From: Ichthyophis bannanicus
Taxonomy: Eukaryota; Chordata; Amphibia; Gymnophiona; Ichthyophiidae
Assembly (NCBI GenBank): GCA_033557465.1
Contig: CM066037.1
Location: 202,119,156 to 202,183,155, forward strand
Length of the DNA stretch: 64,000 nucleotides
Direction of reading: 5' to 3'
Shown here one piece after another: positions 46,070 to 57,199 of the stretch (positions within the stretch are counted from its first letter, which is position 1; every line of letters starts with the position of its first letter). Under the pieces are notes generated by a model. It did not search any database. It was not told the DNA's origin and saw only the letters and a program-made list of their open reading frames with translations. Made by a program: the position numbers and the translations under genes.

Positions 46070-47082
46070 CTCTATGTAGTATCCTAAATGCTGCACTATG
46101 CAAAACTATACTAGGAAAGCTGAAAAGAATCAGATTGCAAGATTTCCTAGGTCATTTTTGCTATTTCAGCATACCCAAGTAATGATTCTGCTTGTACTGT
46201 CATGTTCCCAAGATTCAACCAATAATACAGCTGGAGTTACTATCATGACCATCTTGAGCTAGACTTAGACATGGGATGTCATGGAAATGTTGCAACTCAA
46301 AGGCCTCAGCAATGCCTTCCTTCAAAGAGCTCTGTTTAACGGCTCGGTTAGGATTCTCCTCAGATTTCTAATGAATAAGATGCAAGTTAGGGGCCAGGAA
46401 GTGGTACCTCACAAGCAAAGGACTAGGGGCATAATATCACATGCAGCAAGGATGAGCAAGGAATGATGAAGTCTGATATTAGCTTTGATGCTTATCAATA
46501 TCAAGCATTTGTTTACAAGGCAGGATGTAACACCAAAGTAACTGGCCACCAGTGTTTATGAAATACTGTTTTCATACATAACAATAGGGGATAAAACGTA
46601 AAGGCAAAAAGGTTCAGTGTACCACCATGTGCCTATTTCACTGGGGGGAAAATACTGATACACGGAGATACATTCTACTATGGTTCCCTTCCATGAAATG
46701 CTCATAAAAATAGCACATGTACACCTATATACACAAACAAAAAGGTACCAAAGAAAGGATTTTTCGTTTTGTGCATATTTTACAAATACATTGTTTTTTT
46801 TAATATAATCTCATTTGTTATTTTTAATGCAGCAGTGATAGATTTTTTTTACTCATAGTTTGAAAAAACCCCAGAATACATCAATACTCTTATTTCTGAT
46901 TCCTATTTTATTTCTCTGCCGAAGGAAATTTTAGGAAGTTGTTCCAACCTAGACACTTAAGATCTAGATGAGCTGGGGATACTAATGTGCTATTTGCCAT
47001 CAAAATATAGCATGTAACATCACTCATGAACAGCTGAAAACTGATCAGAGAGGGGTACCCTCAAGTCATGGGGTGAGGGCAA
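46070..47082. other. No gene recognised
   Basis: AT-rich host-like DNA between the MITE and DIRS copy C. Confidence 0.5.
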
Positions 47083-47290
47083 AAAGCGTAGTTACTCACC
47101 TGTAACAGGTGTTCTCCAGGAGCAGCAGGAATCAGTCCTCACATATGGGTGACGTCGGCGCCGACGGAGCCCTCGCGGAGCAATTTTCCCCAGCTTTCAA
47201 AGAAAGCCTTTGGGAATTGCAGCGCGCATGCGCGGTCCCCTTCCCGCCCAAGGGTGCCATCTTAGCCAGTCAGATGACATAGCTAAAAGA
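47083..47290. repeat. DIRS copy C terminal repeat (left in window)
   Basis: It begins GCGTAGTTACTCACCTG. Inside is the perfect palindrome GTCGGCGCCGAC (about 47,154-47,165), then GGGTGCCATCTTAGCCAGTC, matched inversely at the right end. Confidence 0.88.
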
Positions 47291-47357
47291 CAGCATAAAA
47301 ATTTGCAAAAAAAACTAAAGCAGATAATTGCAACTCCAAGGGGAGGAGGGAGGGTTG

Positions 47358-47453
47358 TGAGGACTGATTCCTGCTGCTCCTGGAGAACACCTGTTACAGG
47401 TGAGTAACTACGCTTTCTCCAGGACCAAGCAGGAAGTCAGTCCTCACATATGG
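47358..47453. repeat. DIRS copy C internal complementary region
   Basis: ATTCCTGCTGCTCCTGGAG through GTGAGTAACTACGC is the complement of the left end. TCTCCAGGACCAAGCAGG through CACATATGGG is the complement of the right end. The junction CTACGCTTTCTCC fits the left flank AAAAAGCGTAG exactly, so this copy's own end is recorded in it. Confidence 0.9.
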
Positions 47454-47590
47454 GACTCCCAAGCTTAAGGCTACCGGAGACCCTAAGCACAAAAATGAGC
47501 TCCCTCTAGCTCAGCAGCACAGAAGGAAGGAATCTTCACTGAATTATTACCCACCGGTAGCCCCCATCCGGGATGGAGGGTAGGAGTTGC

Positions 47591-48590
47591 TCAAACCTCG
47601 AAGAGATTTCGGAGGACTGCCTGTCCGAAAGCACTGTCCCTGCGGGACTCCCTCTCGAGGCAGTAATAGACCGCAGAAGTCTGGCTCGAAGACCAAGTAG
47701 CGGCCCGGCAGATGTCTGCCAATGGAACAGAGCGGAGGTAAGCCACTGACGTAGCCTTCGCCCGAACACAATGAGCCGTGACCCGACTATCTAGCGAGAG
47801 TCCGGCTGCCCCATAAGCCCAAGTGATACAGTCAGCAACCCAGATGGACAGAGTACGCTTGGAGACAGGGAGCCCCAATTTATTGGGGTCAAAAGACACG
47901 AAAAGCTGAGCAGCTTTACGGTGCTCCCGCGTACGGTCAAGGTAGAAGTTCAACGCCCTTCTACAGTCCAGGGTATGCAGGACCATTTCAGCTCGGCTGG
48001 AGTGTGGCCTGGGAAAGAAGGTCGGAAGTACCACCTCCTGATTGATGTGAAAAGGGGAGACCACTTTTGGAAGAAATTTTGGGTGAGTCCGTAGAACTAC
48101 CCTATTTTTGTAGAACCGAGTGTAAGGGGGATCAGAGACGAGGGCCTGCAATTCACTTACGCGTCTAGCGGAAGTGAGGGCTATCAGGAATAAGGTTTTC
48201 CAAGAAAGAAAACGGAGAGAACAGGTAGCCATAGGTTCAAAAGGCGGACAGGTGATCCGCTGTAAAACCACATTCAGATCCCAGTCAGGTGCTGGCGGGC
48301 GCAGAGGTGGTTTAAGTAGAAGGAGACCTCGGAGAAACCTCGCTACGAGAGGGTCGCTGGAAAGAGGTCTGCCGTCCACCGGCACATGATGTGCTGAAAG
48401 AGCACTGAGGTGAACTTTGACGGAGTTGGACTTAAGTCCCAGATTAGAGAGGTAGAGCAAGTACTGCAAGATCACCGACACCGAGCAGGAGAAGGGATCC
48501 TGAGACTGCTGGGCACACCAAGCGGAAAAAGCGACGCCATTTAAGGGCGTAGCATTTGCGGGTTAGAAGGTCGCCGGGAAGCTAGGACGA
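47591..48590 (-). CDS. DIRS tyrosine recombinase, copy C (N-terminal indels)
   Basis: The 296-residue frame 48,481-47,591 covers the core-binding and catalytic domains. Catalytic residues: arginine near residue 106 (SARRVSE), H237 and R240 in AHCVRAKAT, and tyrosine at 272 or 273 in VYYCLERES. About 35 N-terminal residues (EEVVLASRRPS and beyond) lie upstream in other frames because of one-base indels between 48,480 and 48,580, so the intact start would overlap the reverse transcriptase end. The enzyme would join circular cDNA to genomic DNA. Compared with copy B, the catalytic half is undamaged. Confidence 0.85.
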
Positions 48591-48629
48591 CCTCTTCCAC
48601 CTCTGCCGGCAGTAGAAGGGGAGCAAGGA

Positions 48630-50963
48630 CTACCCTTTCAGCAGCCAGGCCATCAGATGTAGAGATCTGAGGTTGGGGTGTAGCAGGGACCCCTGATCCT
48701 GCGTTAGGAGATCTGGTTGAAACCCCAGAGGGAACGGATCCTCTACCGCTAATTGCAGCAGGAGTGGAAACCACGGCTGTCTGGGCCAGCGAGGAGCTAT
48801 CAGGATCATGGAAGCTTTGTCTCGGAGAACCTTGAAAAGAGTTCGAGAGACTAGCGGTATGGGAGGAAAGGCATACAGAAGGCTTTTCGACCATGAGAGC
48901 AGAAAAGCATCCGCCGCTACTCGAAGGGGATGCGGCTGCCGAGAGCAGAAGCGAGGAAGTTGCCGGTTGAGAGGACTGGCAAAGAGATCCATCGTGGGGA
49001 GGCCCCACTTCAGAAAAAGTTTCTGAACTACCAAGGGATCCAGGCGCCACTCGTGCGGCTGGAGGATCCTGCTGAGTTTGTCCGCCAGGCAATTTTCTTG
49101 GCCTGGGAGATAATCTGCCTTGAGAAGAATGCCGTGGCTGACGGCCCAAGAGCAGAGCCTCTGTGCTTCGCGACAGAGAAGGAAGGAGCCCGTGCCTCCC
49201 TGTTTGTTCACGTAGAACATGGCAACTTGATTGTCTGTCTGGACAAGGACGGACTGGTGAGAAGTCAGGTGGGAGAAAGTCTTGAGAGCCAGACGGATTG
49301 CTCTGAGCTCCAGGAAGTTGATCTGCTGCGCAGACTCCCACATGGTCCAGAGACCTTGAGTACATGCCCCTTGGCAATGCGCTCCCCATCCTAGGAGAGA
49401 AGCATCGGTCGTCAGCACTTGAGCCGGCGGAGGAGACTGAAAAGGCATTCCGAGCACCAGGTTCAGCCGATGAAGCCACCACTGTAGAGAAGAGGCCAGC
49501 GGGCCGGAGATGCGCACTAAGTCGGCTAGACCGCCCGTGGCCTGTTGCCACTGCTTGCGAAGGCACCACTGAGCAGGCCGCATATTCAAGCGGGCATTGG
49601 GGGTCACGTGGACGGTGGAAGCCATATGGCCGAGTAGTCTCAGGAAGCGCCTGGCTAAGACCAGGGACTGGCTGCGAAAACGGCCGGCTAGGTCCATGAG
49701 CCGTTGAGCCCTGTCGAGAGGCAGGAAAGCTCGTGCCTGAAGAGTGTGCAATCTTGCGCCGATGAACTCGAGATCTTGCGAGGGGAGCAAAGTGGACTTT
49801 GCGAAGTTTATGACAAAGCCCAAGTACTGCAGAAGAGTCACAGTGCGGTGTGTGGCTTTTGTGACTTCTGGAGAGGACGATGCTCTGATGAGCCAGTCGT
49901 CTAGGTACGGAAAGACATAGAGGCCGTGAAGCCGGAGATAGGCCGCCACCACCGCGAGACATTTTGTGAAGACTCGTGGTGCGGAGGATAGGCCAAAGGG
50001 CAGTACTCTGTACTGGTAATGATTTCCTGCCACCACAAACCTTAGGTATTGGCGGTGGCTTGGGTGGATGAGGATGTGCGTGTAGGCATCCTTTAGATCC
50101 AAGGAGCATAGCCAATCTCCCTGCTGGAGGTAGGGCAGAAGGATTCCAAGGGTAAACATCTTGAACTTCTCCCTGACGAGGAACTTGTTGAGGTTGCGCA
50201 AGTCCAGGATGGGTCTGAGGCCTCCCGTTCTTTTTGGTATTAGGAAATACCTGGAATAGAAGCCTTGACCCCTCAGGTGGTGGGGCACCGGTTCCACAGC
50301 CTGTTCCTGAAGAAGACTTGCTAACTCCTGAAGGAGTAAGTCCCTGTGCAGAGGGAGTCGTGGAGGTTCTCCCGGGAAATAGGAGGGAGGGACCTGGTGG
50401 AAGTGGAGAAGATAGCCTTCTCTCACAACATGAAGCACCCAGGCATCTGATGTGATGTTGGACCACCTGTGGGCAAAGTGAACCAGCCGGCCTCCTGTGC
50501 TGGGAGGAACCAGCTGAGGGGGAGAGGCTATGCTGATGAAGTCAAAAACCCCCACCCTGCTGAGCAGGGGCCGGTGGTGCAGGCTTGGGGGCTTGCTGCC
50601 TACGGAACCCGTTACCCCGTCCCTTGGCCTGCTGACCCTGTTGGGGAGCTGCGGAGGCCTGATATTGAGGGTAGTGTTTATAGGCAGCTGCCTTTCTCGG
50701 GTAAAAGGACTTCTTTCCCGAGCCCTTCTTCTTCTGGGAAGGGGCGGAGGTCTTCCTAGAGAGCCTAGTTCTGGTGAGAGTCTCCGTCTCGATTTGTGCA
50801 GCCTTCTCAGCCATGGGCTTGCCAAAGAGGTTCTCACCTCGGCAGGAGACATCGACCAACTTGTCCTGCACCCAGGGTTCAAGGTCAGACGACTGAAGCC
50901 AAGCCTGTCGGCGGGCACCGATGCCGGCTGCGGCCACTCGAGCCGATGCTTCAAAGCCATCAT
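48630..50963 (-). CDS. DIRS reverse transcriptase-RNase H, copy C (intact frame)
   Basis: An open 777-codon frame. Reverse transcriptase, about residues 200-400: GGLRPILDLRNLNKFL (247-262), LDLKDAYTHI with the first catalytic aspartate (about 288-297), LPFGLSSAPRVFTK (321-334), and YLDD (353-356). RNase H, about 510-640: TDAS (518-521), E in NFLELRAI (552), TDNQ (576-579), and a last D in LADKLSR (628). All expected acidic residues are present. The first 130 or so residues overlap the gag C-terminus in another frame and show no domain, so the real start is probably near residue 110-150 or arises by frameshifting; this is not resolved. It copies the element's RNA into cDNA. Confidence 0.92.
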   Translation of the reverse strand: MMALKHRLEWPQPASVPADRLGFSRLTLNPGCRTSWSMSPAEVRTSLASPWLRRLHKSRRRLSPELGSLGRPPPLPRRRRARERSPFTRERQLPINTTLNIRPPQLPNRVSRPRDGVTGSVGSKPPSLHHRPLLSRVGVFDFISIASPPQLVPPSTGGRLVHFAHRWSNITSDAWVLHVVREGYLLHFHQVPPSYFPGEPPRLPLHRDLLLQELASLLQEQAVEPVPHHLRGQGFYSRYFLIPKRTGGLRPILDLRNLNKFLVREKFKMFTLGILLPYLQQGDWLCSLDLKDAYTHILIHPSHRQYLRFVVAGNHYQYRVLPFGLSSAPRVFTKCLAVVAAYLRLHGLYVFPYLDDWLIRASSSPEVTKATHRTVTLLQYLGFVINFAKSTLLPSQDLEFIGARLHTLQARAFLPLDRAQRLMDLAGRFRSQSLVLARRFLRLLGHMASTVHVTPNARLNMRPAQWCLRKQWQQATGGLADLVRISGPLASSLQWWLHRLNLVLGMPFQSPPPAQVLTTDASLLGWGAHCQGACTQGLWTMWESAQQINFLELRAIRLALKTFSHLTSHQSVLVQTDNQVAMFYVNKQGGTGSFLLCREAQRLCSWAVSHGILLKADYLPGQENCLADKLSRILQPHEWRLDPLVVQKLFLKWGLPTMDLFASPLNRQLPRFCSRQPHPLRVAADAFLLSWSKSLLYAFPPIPLVSRTLFKVLRDKASMILIAPRWPRQPWFPLLLQLAVEDPFPLGFQPDLLTQDQGSLLHPNLRSLHLMAWLLKG

Positions 50964-52462
50964 AGGCTGCTCGAGAAATGAATTTGGAGCATTCCCGAAT
51001 ACCAGTTGTCAAGGCTAGGAACCTCCGCAAAGGTTCCTCGGACAGCCCAGTGGAGAATCCGGCTAGCTCTTTAGCCAGGTCTCTAAGGTACATGCCCATG
51101 TAGAGCTGGTAGGTCTGGACCCGACAAGCAAGCATAGAGCCCTGGAAACACTTCTTACCGAGGCCATCCAGGTTGCGGGCCTCCCTGCCAGGAGGCACCG
51201 AGGAGTGCATCTTCTGGCTCTTAAGCCTATGCATGGCCGATTCCACCACCATGGAATGGTGCGGCAGCTGTGCTTTTTGGAAGCCAGGGCTCTTGCGGAC
51301 TCGATAGATGGAATCGACCCGCTTGCTTAACACCGGCGACGATGCCGGACTCTCCCACATGCGGAAGAGTAGTCGTTCCAGCATGGGAGGAACCGGTACA
51401 GTAAAGTGCTCCCTGGCGGGAGAGTCGTACTGAAGGGCGTCGAGTTCTTCGGCTCGAGGCTCCTCCTCGGGATCCGCAGGGAAGGCCAAAGCCTTGGCCA
51501 TATCCCTGACGAAGTCCGAGAACCGGGCATCCTCCGGAGGGGACTGTTTCCGAGGTTCGGACTCAGGCGAGTCCGAGGGGGACACCGAGTCCGAAAAGAA
51601 TCAGGTGACTCTTCCTCTTCAGACTCCCAGGCCGACTCCGAGGAGGAATCGGTGGGGTCGGTCCGGGCGGGCGGAGGCGTCAGCCGCCCCGACGCCGAGG
51701 GAGTCGGCGTCGACGACCTCGGTTCCGAACGGGAGGCCGAGGGTGACCTCGACCGAGGATCGACTCGAGCCCGCATGGACTCGAGGATCGGCTCGGTCTC
51801 CGGGGTCGACTTAGACGTCGACGTCCCGGCGGTCGGGGCAGAGGCGCCAGCGAGGCTAGCGATCAGTGCCCGCTGCTGGTCCATGAAGGCAGACAGTCTG
51901 CTCTCCAAGGCCGTCAACCTGAGTCCGACCTCAGGTGACCCAGCAGCCCCCGACTCGGGCCCCGACGGCGTCGGGCCCGACGTCGGACCCCTCGGAGGCG
52001 AGTCCAGGAGGACTACAGGACTTACCCGAGCAGGCAACTCCGATTCCAGACGAGGTTGCTTCGGGAGATGTTCCTTCTCCAAAGACCCGGGACGGCTATC
52101 GGGGCTATGCGACCTGGCCCTCGCGGAACCAGGAGCGTCCACCGACGCCGCCCTCGCGGGTTTCACCTTCCGATGATGGTCCCCGGAGGGAGAACCCCTG
52201 TCGGAGGAACTCCGGCAACGGTCAGAGCTGGAGCCTCTGGACGCCGAGGCCTCCGACGAGGTCCGGGTACGGTGGGATCAGCGAAGATTCGTTCCCGCTG
52301 ATGCCGCCGACTCCTTAACGCTTTGGAGGACATTTTGCTGCAGGCCCCACAGATCAGTTCCTCGTGATCCGGGCCAAGGCAGCGGAGGCAATTATCGTGT
52401 GTGTCAGTGAGTGACATATTTCTGTCACACTGAACACACCTCTTGAAACCACTGGCAGCCAT
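50542..52462 (-). pseudogene. DIRS gag-like protein, copy C (two frameshifts)
   Basis: Three overlapping frames make one ancestral protein. 52,462-52,163 starts MAASGFKRCVQCDRNMSLTD and has the cysteine/histidine module also seen in copy B. 52,166 to about 51,590 is the charged S/P/R-rich linker. 51,585-50,542 is the conserved core (DFVRDMAKALAFP, FQKAQLPHHSMVVESAM, CFQGSMLACRVQTYQLYMGM), followed by a K/Q-rich tail ending AQQGGGF. The tail is longer than in copy B, which stops early. The role as a nucleic-acid-coating structural protein is inferred from position and composition. Confidence 0.82.
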
Positions 52463-52689
52463 CGGGGGAAAAAGGGCCCCTGCAAGGTCAAAGGACCGGG
52501 CTGCCAGCGAAAAACCGAAAACGAAACTGACAGAAAATCAGAAAAACCGAAAAATAAGAGAAGGACTCGCAACGGCGTCGCGAGTCCGGGCAGGAAAGAG
52601 ACTGGCGTCGAACCGAAGAAAAAAGAGAAATAAATCACGAAAAATTAACTTTTTCAGCGGGGACAAGAAGACCACGTCTGTAGGGCTCC

Positions 52690-52864
52690 GCGGAAAAAAG
52701 AAGACTGGCTAAGATGGCACCCTTGGGCGGGAAGGGGACCGCGCATGCGCGCTGCAATTCCCAAAGGCTTTCTTTGAAAGCTGGGGAAAATTGCTCCGCG
52801 AGGGCTCCGTCGGCGCCGACGTCACCCATATGTGAGGACTGACTTCCTGCTTGGTCCTGGAGAA
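52690..52864. repeat. DIRS copy C terminal repeat (right in window)
   Basis: Inverse match to 47,117-47,285, including the GTCGGCGCCGAC palindrome and AAGATGGCACCCTTGGGCGG. The outer end TTGGTCCTGGAGAA differs from the left end, as expected for DIRS. Confidence 0.88.
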
Positions 52865-52865
52865 T

Positions 52866-53690
52866 GAAAGATATATCTTTTAGATGTCAAAGGATGTGAA
52901 AATACAGGAAATAAACCTCTTACCCAAGTAAGAGATGGGAGAACTATAAATAAGAAACAGCAGAACCAAAAAACAGGCCAGCTGATACTTGAAAGAAATG
53001 TCTACTGCTGCTTTAAAAGCTCCCTCAATAGGCATTGTACCCAACTGAGAAAGTCAGGCTTTTGTAATCATGATTAATATTATTTGCAATAAACTAAACA
53101 ATATACTACAATGACGTGTTTACAGTACCAACTATTCACACAGAGCAGATAACTCCATTAATGCAACACAGTATCATACAAAAAGTATTTTAAATATATT
53201 TTCCATCAAATGGCACATTAATCAAGTTAACAGCTAGTAATCTCACATTGATTAATGGCTAGGGTCCATGTTATATATGTTTTATCGTGTATTTTCCTTT
53301 CTGCAGCTGGGAAATGTAGAGTTTGGATTTGCTCCCATCCTGCCTCTTAAACCAAACTTCATCGTGGTTAATTGTTGTAATTATAGCACTAAAAATTAAA
53401 AGCAATACAAAGAAAACAGAACACACTGTTAAAACAATCAAACTACTCATGCAGAGGGACAGTTATTCTAACTGCATGGAATAGTTTTAGCCTAATCAAG
53501 TGCAAAGGAAAGCAGCATAATTATAAAATTATCTAGACAGTGGTTATAAATAATACCCAATATGCACATTCCAAATATAAACAGAGCATAGATGAACAAG
53601 GTACAGACCTTTCTTGCAGCCTTGGTTCAATGTTATAGTTCTGGGAATCTATTTAGCTCAAATATGACTATCTCACAACTGTAAGTTCTT
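52866..53690. other. No gene recognised
   Basis: AT-rich host-like DNA between DIRS copies C and D. Confidence 0.5.
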
Positions 53691-54825
53691 GAGGAACAAG
53701 TGGGAAGTCAGTTCTCACATATGGATGATGTCAATGGAGCCCCCACAGAAGCATCTCCCCAAGATTTCAAAGAACGTATTGGGAGATGCTACCACGCATG
53801 CGTGGTCCCCTTCCCGCCCAAGGGTGCCATCTTGGTCAGTCTCCCTTTTTCCACAGAGCACTACAGATGTCTGTCTTGTTCCCCCCGGAAATAAGATGCT
53901 TTCTTGTACACCTTTCCGGCTCGCGTCGGTCCTATTCCCGCATTCGAGGCCCGCTGCCCCAGTATTGAGTCTCAAAAAACTTAGTTTTGTTTTTGTTAAG
54001 TTCCTCCAGCGCTTTCGCGCCTTTTTCAACTGCTGGCCACGCTGAGGGTCTTCGACCTCACTGGGGTTCTTTTTGTTCCAATGGCCACCGATTTTAAGAA
54101 ATGTGATCGGTATTCCAAAAACATGTCTCTCACAGACACTCATGACTGTTGCTCCGGTATCTGGATGCTGACCACGACCCGGAGGAATGCCCCTTGTGCT
54201 AAAAGATGTCCGCCAATGCCATCCAGAGCCGCCAGCTAAAGCAAGATGACATCTTCCACATGGCGGTTTCCCTGGTAGCCTCATGCTCAAAAGCCCCGCA
54301 TGAATCCTTGGAGCCACATAAGGACTCTGCGGTTCCAGAGCGGGCTCGCAGACATTCCGAACAAGGGTTCCTGGAGTGAGTGTGTAAGAAGAAATGATGT
54401 CGTTGAGGGCCTCATTCTGTGAGGAGGACAAGCATAGAAAATCCCATGCGCGATCCCTCAGTCCCTGAAGGGCTTCTGAGGAGTCAGAACGAGAGCAGCC
54501 ACGGGAGGTACCCAGGACAGAAGTCAAGGCCTCTGGTGACGGACTTCGATCTCCTGAGGGCCATTCTGTCGAGGACCCCCTCTCCTCCTCGATACCAGAC
54601 CTGGTGACTCCAGCGTCAGTGTCCAGGACAGCCACCCCAGAGTGGGAAACTCATATGTTGACGCTTGAACGCAGCGTTTCTGCATTCATCACATCCCAAT
54701 AGGCGTTGATGCCTGGCCCCACCGGCATTCGTGCCGAGACCGCAGGGACCTCGGTGCCGAGGACTCCCCGGACTGCTGAAGCAAACCCAGAGAGCCAGAT
54801 GCCTTGGGTAGATCCTCGACGAGGG

Positions 54826-55098
54826 TCTCGATCTCGCTCCCGCTCCTTGGGGGCAAGGTCTTTGCAGGCAAGTGCCTCTGGCTCTGGCCATGCCTCGGCC
54901 TTGAAGCACCGAAGACCAGAACCAACGATGCCCCTGGAGTCATCGGGCCTCGAGTCTTCCTCGGACTACTCAGCTTGGGAGTCCAATGTCGAGATGTCTT
55001 TGGAGTCCCAGGACCACCAAGACCTCCCCTCGGATCCGTCTTGCCTGCAAAGACCTTGCCCCCAAGGAGCGGAAGTGAGATCGAGAACCTCGCCAAGG
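54826..55098. repeat. Inverted repeat inside DIRS copy D gag
   Basis: About 46 bp near 54,826-54,872 (with GCTCCTTGGGGGCAAGGTCT) is the near-perfect complement of 55,050-55,096 (with AGACCTTGCCCCCAAGGAGC). The arms enclose about 180 bp and were not seen in copies B or C. Confidence 0.7.
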
Positions 55099-55117
55099 AT
55101 CTATCCAAGGCGTCTTG

Positions 55118-56207
55118 CATTTAAACTAGAAGAAGGGGGGGTGACGGACGGGGAAGGTCAAGTTCTGGACATCACCCCCTGCAAAAGCAGAATAACAGAA
55201 ACAACCACACTTTTAAACAACACATCAAAAGCAACTGGGAAGAAGTGGGTAGAATAAAATCAATGCAAAATACACACAAGCCAGTTAAATGCTGGAAAGC
55301 AATGAGCACAAATGCTCGAAGCTTAGCCAACAAACATCCGGACCTGGAAGCCCTAATGATGGAAAAGGACTTGGACATTGTGGCCATTACAGAAACATGG
55401 TTTAATGAATCGCATGATTGGGATATAGCCATACCTGGCTATAATCTATTCAGAAGAGACAGAGAAAATGGAAAAGGGGGAGGAGTAGCCTTGTATGTCA
55501 AAAGCAATATTAAAGCTACTGAAATGCAGGGTGCATGGGGAAAAGAAGAAGCGCTCTGGATCATGTTGGAAAGAGGAGATGGCACTGTCATCCATACTAC
55601 AGACCTCCGACTCAAATTGAAGAGATAGATAACGAATTGATTATAGATATTGCCAAGATAGCAACAAAGGGGGAAACGATCATATTGGGTGACTTTAATC
55701 TACCCGATGTGGATTGGATTACTCCTTCTGAAAATCTGGAAAGAAGCAAAAAAATTGTGGACGCTATCCAAGATGCGTTACTTAGACAAATGGGTGGTGG
55801 ATGCTTGGAATGCCCTCCCGATGGAGGTGGTGGGGACAAACACAGTGATGGAATTCAAAGTAGCCTGGGACAAACACTGTGGATCACTTTACAGCAACAA
55901 GATTAAATCAAAATAAAGTGAACCATCTAATTTCTCAACAAATAGGGGTTTCCTACATGGAGCAATGGGAGGAGGAGCGGTGGGTTCACCCCTAAACAAA
56001 CAAAGAAACAAAGATATGGGGAGGGGTGAAGACATGGGGAGGGGTGCACCTGCTCCTGGTGGGTGCACCACTAAGCAAAGACATGGGTAGGGGTGTACCT
56101 ACTCCCTAAAAGACAAGGGAAGGGGTGCACCTACTCATGTCATATTGCTGGGCAGACTAGATGGACCATACTGGTCTTTATCTGCCGTCATTTACTATGT
56201 TACTATG
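55118..56207 (+). mobile_element. CR1-type LINE, internally deleted
   Basis: The 5' part encodes an APE-type endonuclease (STNARSLANKHPDLEALM, VAITETWFNESHDWDIAI, GGGVALYVKS, ILGDFNLPDVDW). Close to 55,765 it jumps directly to the very C-terminus of ORF2 (VVDAWNALPMEVVGTNTV in another frame), so the whole reverse transcriptase is missing. The 3' part has repeats of an ACATGGGGAGGGGTG type (55,985-56,140) and a GGGCAGACTAGATGGACC end with TTACTATG octamers. A deleted, nonautonomous copy. Confidence 0.8.
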
Positions 56208-57199
56208 TCTCCACCGACGGCTAGGCGCCGATCCCCACCCGAAGACACCTCATTCCTAGTGTTCGTCTGGGACATGAAACGAGCCCTCTCCCTCACTACT
56301 GAGTCGGAGGAGGACCCCTGAATGGAGGAGCTCGACATGCTCCAGTTCGAGGCACCACCTAAGGAGACCCTGATGGTCCCAGTTCCTTCCATCCTCAACC
56401 AGCTCCTTCTCTGGATGTGGGAAGCCCCAGCATCGGTGCTAATTGTTAGCCACCACTTGGATACCGTGTACCATGTCCAGCGAGGGCCAGGCTTCCAGAA
56501 GACCCAATTCCCTCACAACTCCACGTTGGTGGGGTCAGCCATACGATGGCAGAAGAGCCCAAAGACGCACTCATCGGTACCCATGGGCAGGGAGTCCCGT
56601 GCCCTTGATGCCCTTAGGCGAAAATGCTACCAGGGCTCGATGCTAGCATGCAATATTCAAACTTACCAACTCTACATCGGCATGTTCCTCTGAGACCTGG
56701 CAAAGGAACTGAGGGCTTCGCGGCTGGCCTCGATGGAGACCACCTCCGGCACTTCCAGGAACTTATGAAGTCCATTGGAGAGTGCTCCAAGTATTTATCT
56801 CGAGCTGCCTACAACGGCTTAAAGTGCAGTGTGAGGGTGGCTGCCGCCCACATTGGTGCATAACGCCAGGCTTGGCTCCAGACATCCAACCATGAGCAAT
56901 GGGTGCAGGAGAAGCTCCTTGATGTCCCATGCCTCAGGGAGCAGCTCTTCAGCAAGGCTGGAGGACAAGGCTGCTGAGATTGAGACAGAGTACATCACTC
57001 AGACTCGACTTTGAGGAAGACGTCTACTCTTCTAAGGAAGAAGCCTCCAGGAAAGAAACCTCCTTTCCTTAGGAAGGGCCAACCCTATCGAGGCTGTCCT
57101 CCATATCTAGCCACCAGACTCCTCAGCAGGGTCACCAGGGCAAGGGAGCGGGCCAAGGTTCATGCAAGCCCAAGGGCCCCAAGCTCCAGCCCAGTCTGG

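Larger units (their letters stand above)
47083..52864 (-). mobile_element. DIRS retrotransposon copy C, full length, best preserved
   Basis: A complete 5.78-kb DIRS element on the minus strand. Inverted terminal repeats span about 47,083-47,290 and 52,690-52,864, and the internal complementary region 47,358-47,453. Coding order is gag, reverse transcriptase-RNase H, recombinase, with overlapping frames. The two terminal repeats are almost identical over their shared 150 bp, so it is probably young. The reverse transcriptase frame is uninterrupted; gag and the recombinase N-terminus carry small indels. No target duplication is seen. Confidence 0.95.
54080..56975 (+). pseudogene. DIRS gag-like remnant, copy D
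   Basis: It starts with MATDFKKCDRYSKNMSLTDT, which has lost one of the paired cysteines kept in copies B and C. After the CR1 insertion it resumes with MEELDMLQFEAPPKETLMVP (56,322) and the conserved QGSMLACNIQTYQLYIGMFL (about 56,634-56,693). Many frameshifts and stops. Confidence 0.75.

Noticed and set aside
48541..50466. 641-codon minus-strand frame overlapping the copy C reverse transcriptase
   Set aside because: Ser/Pro-rich alternate frame; the overlapping 777-codon frame has all catalytic motifs. Only its last residues (EEVVLASRR) are real, being the start of the recombinase.
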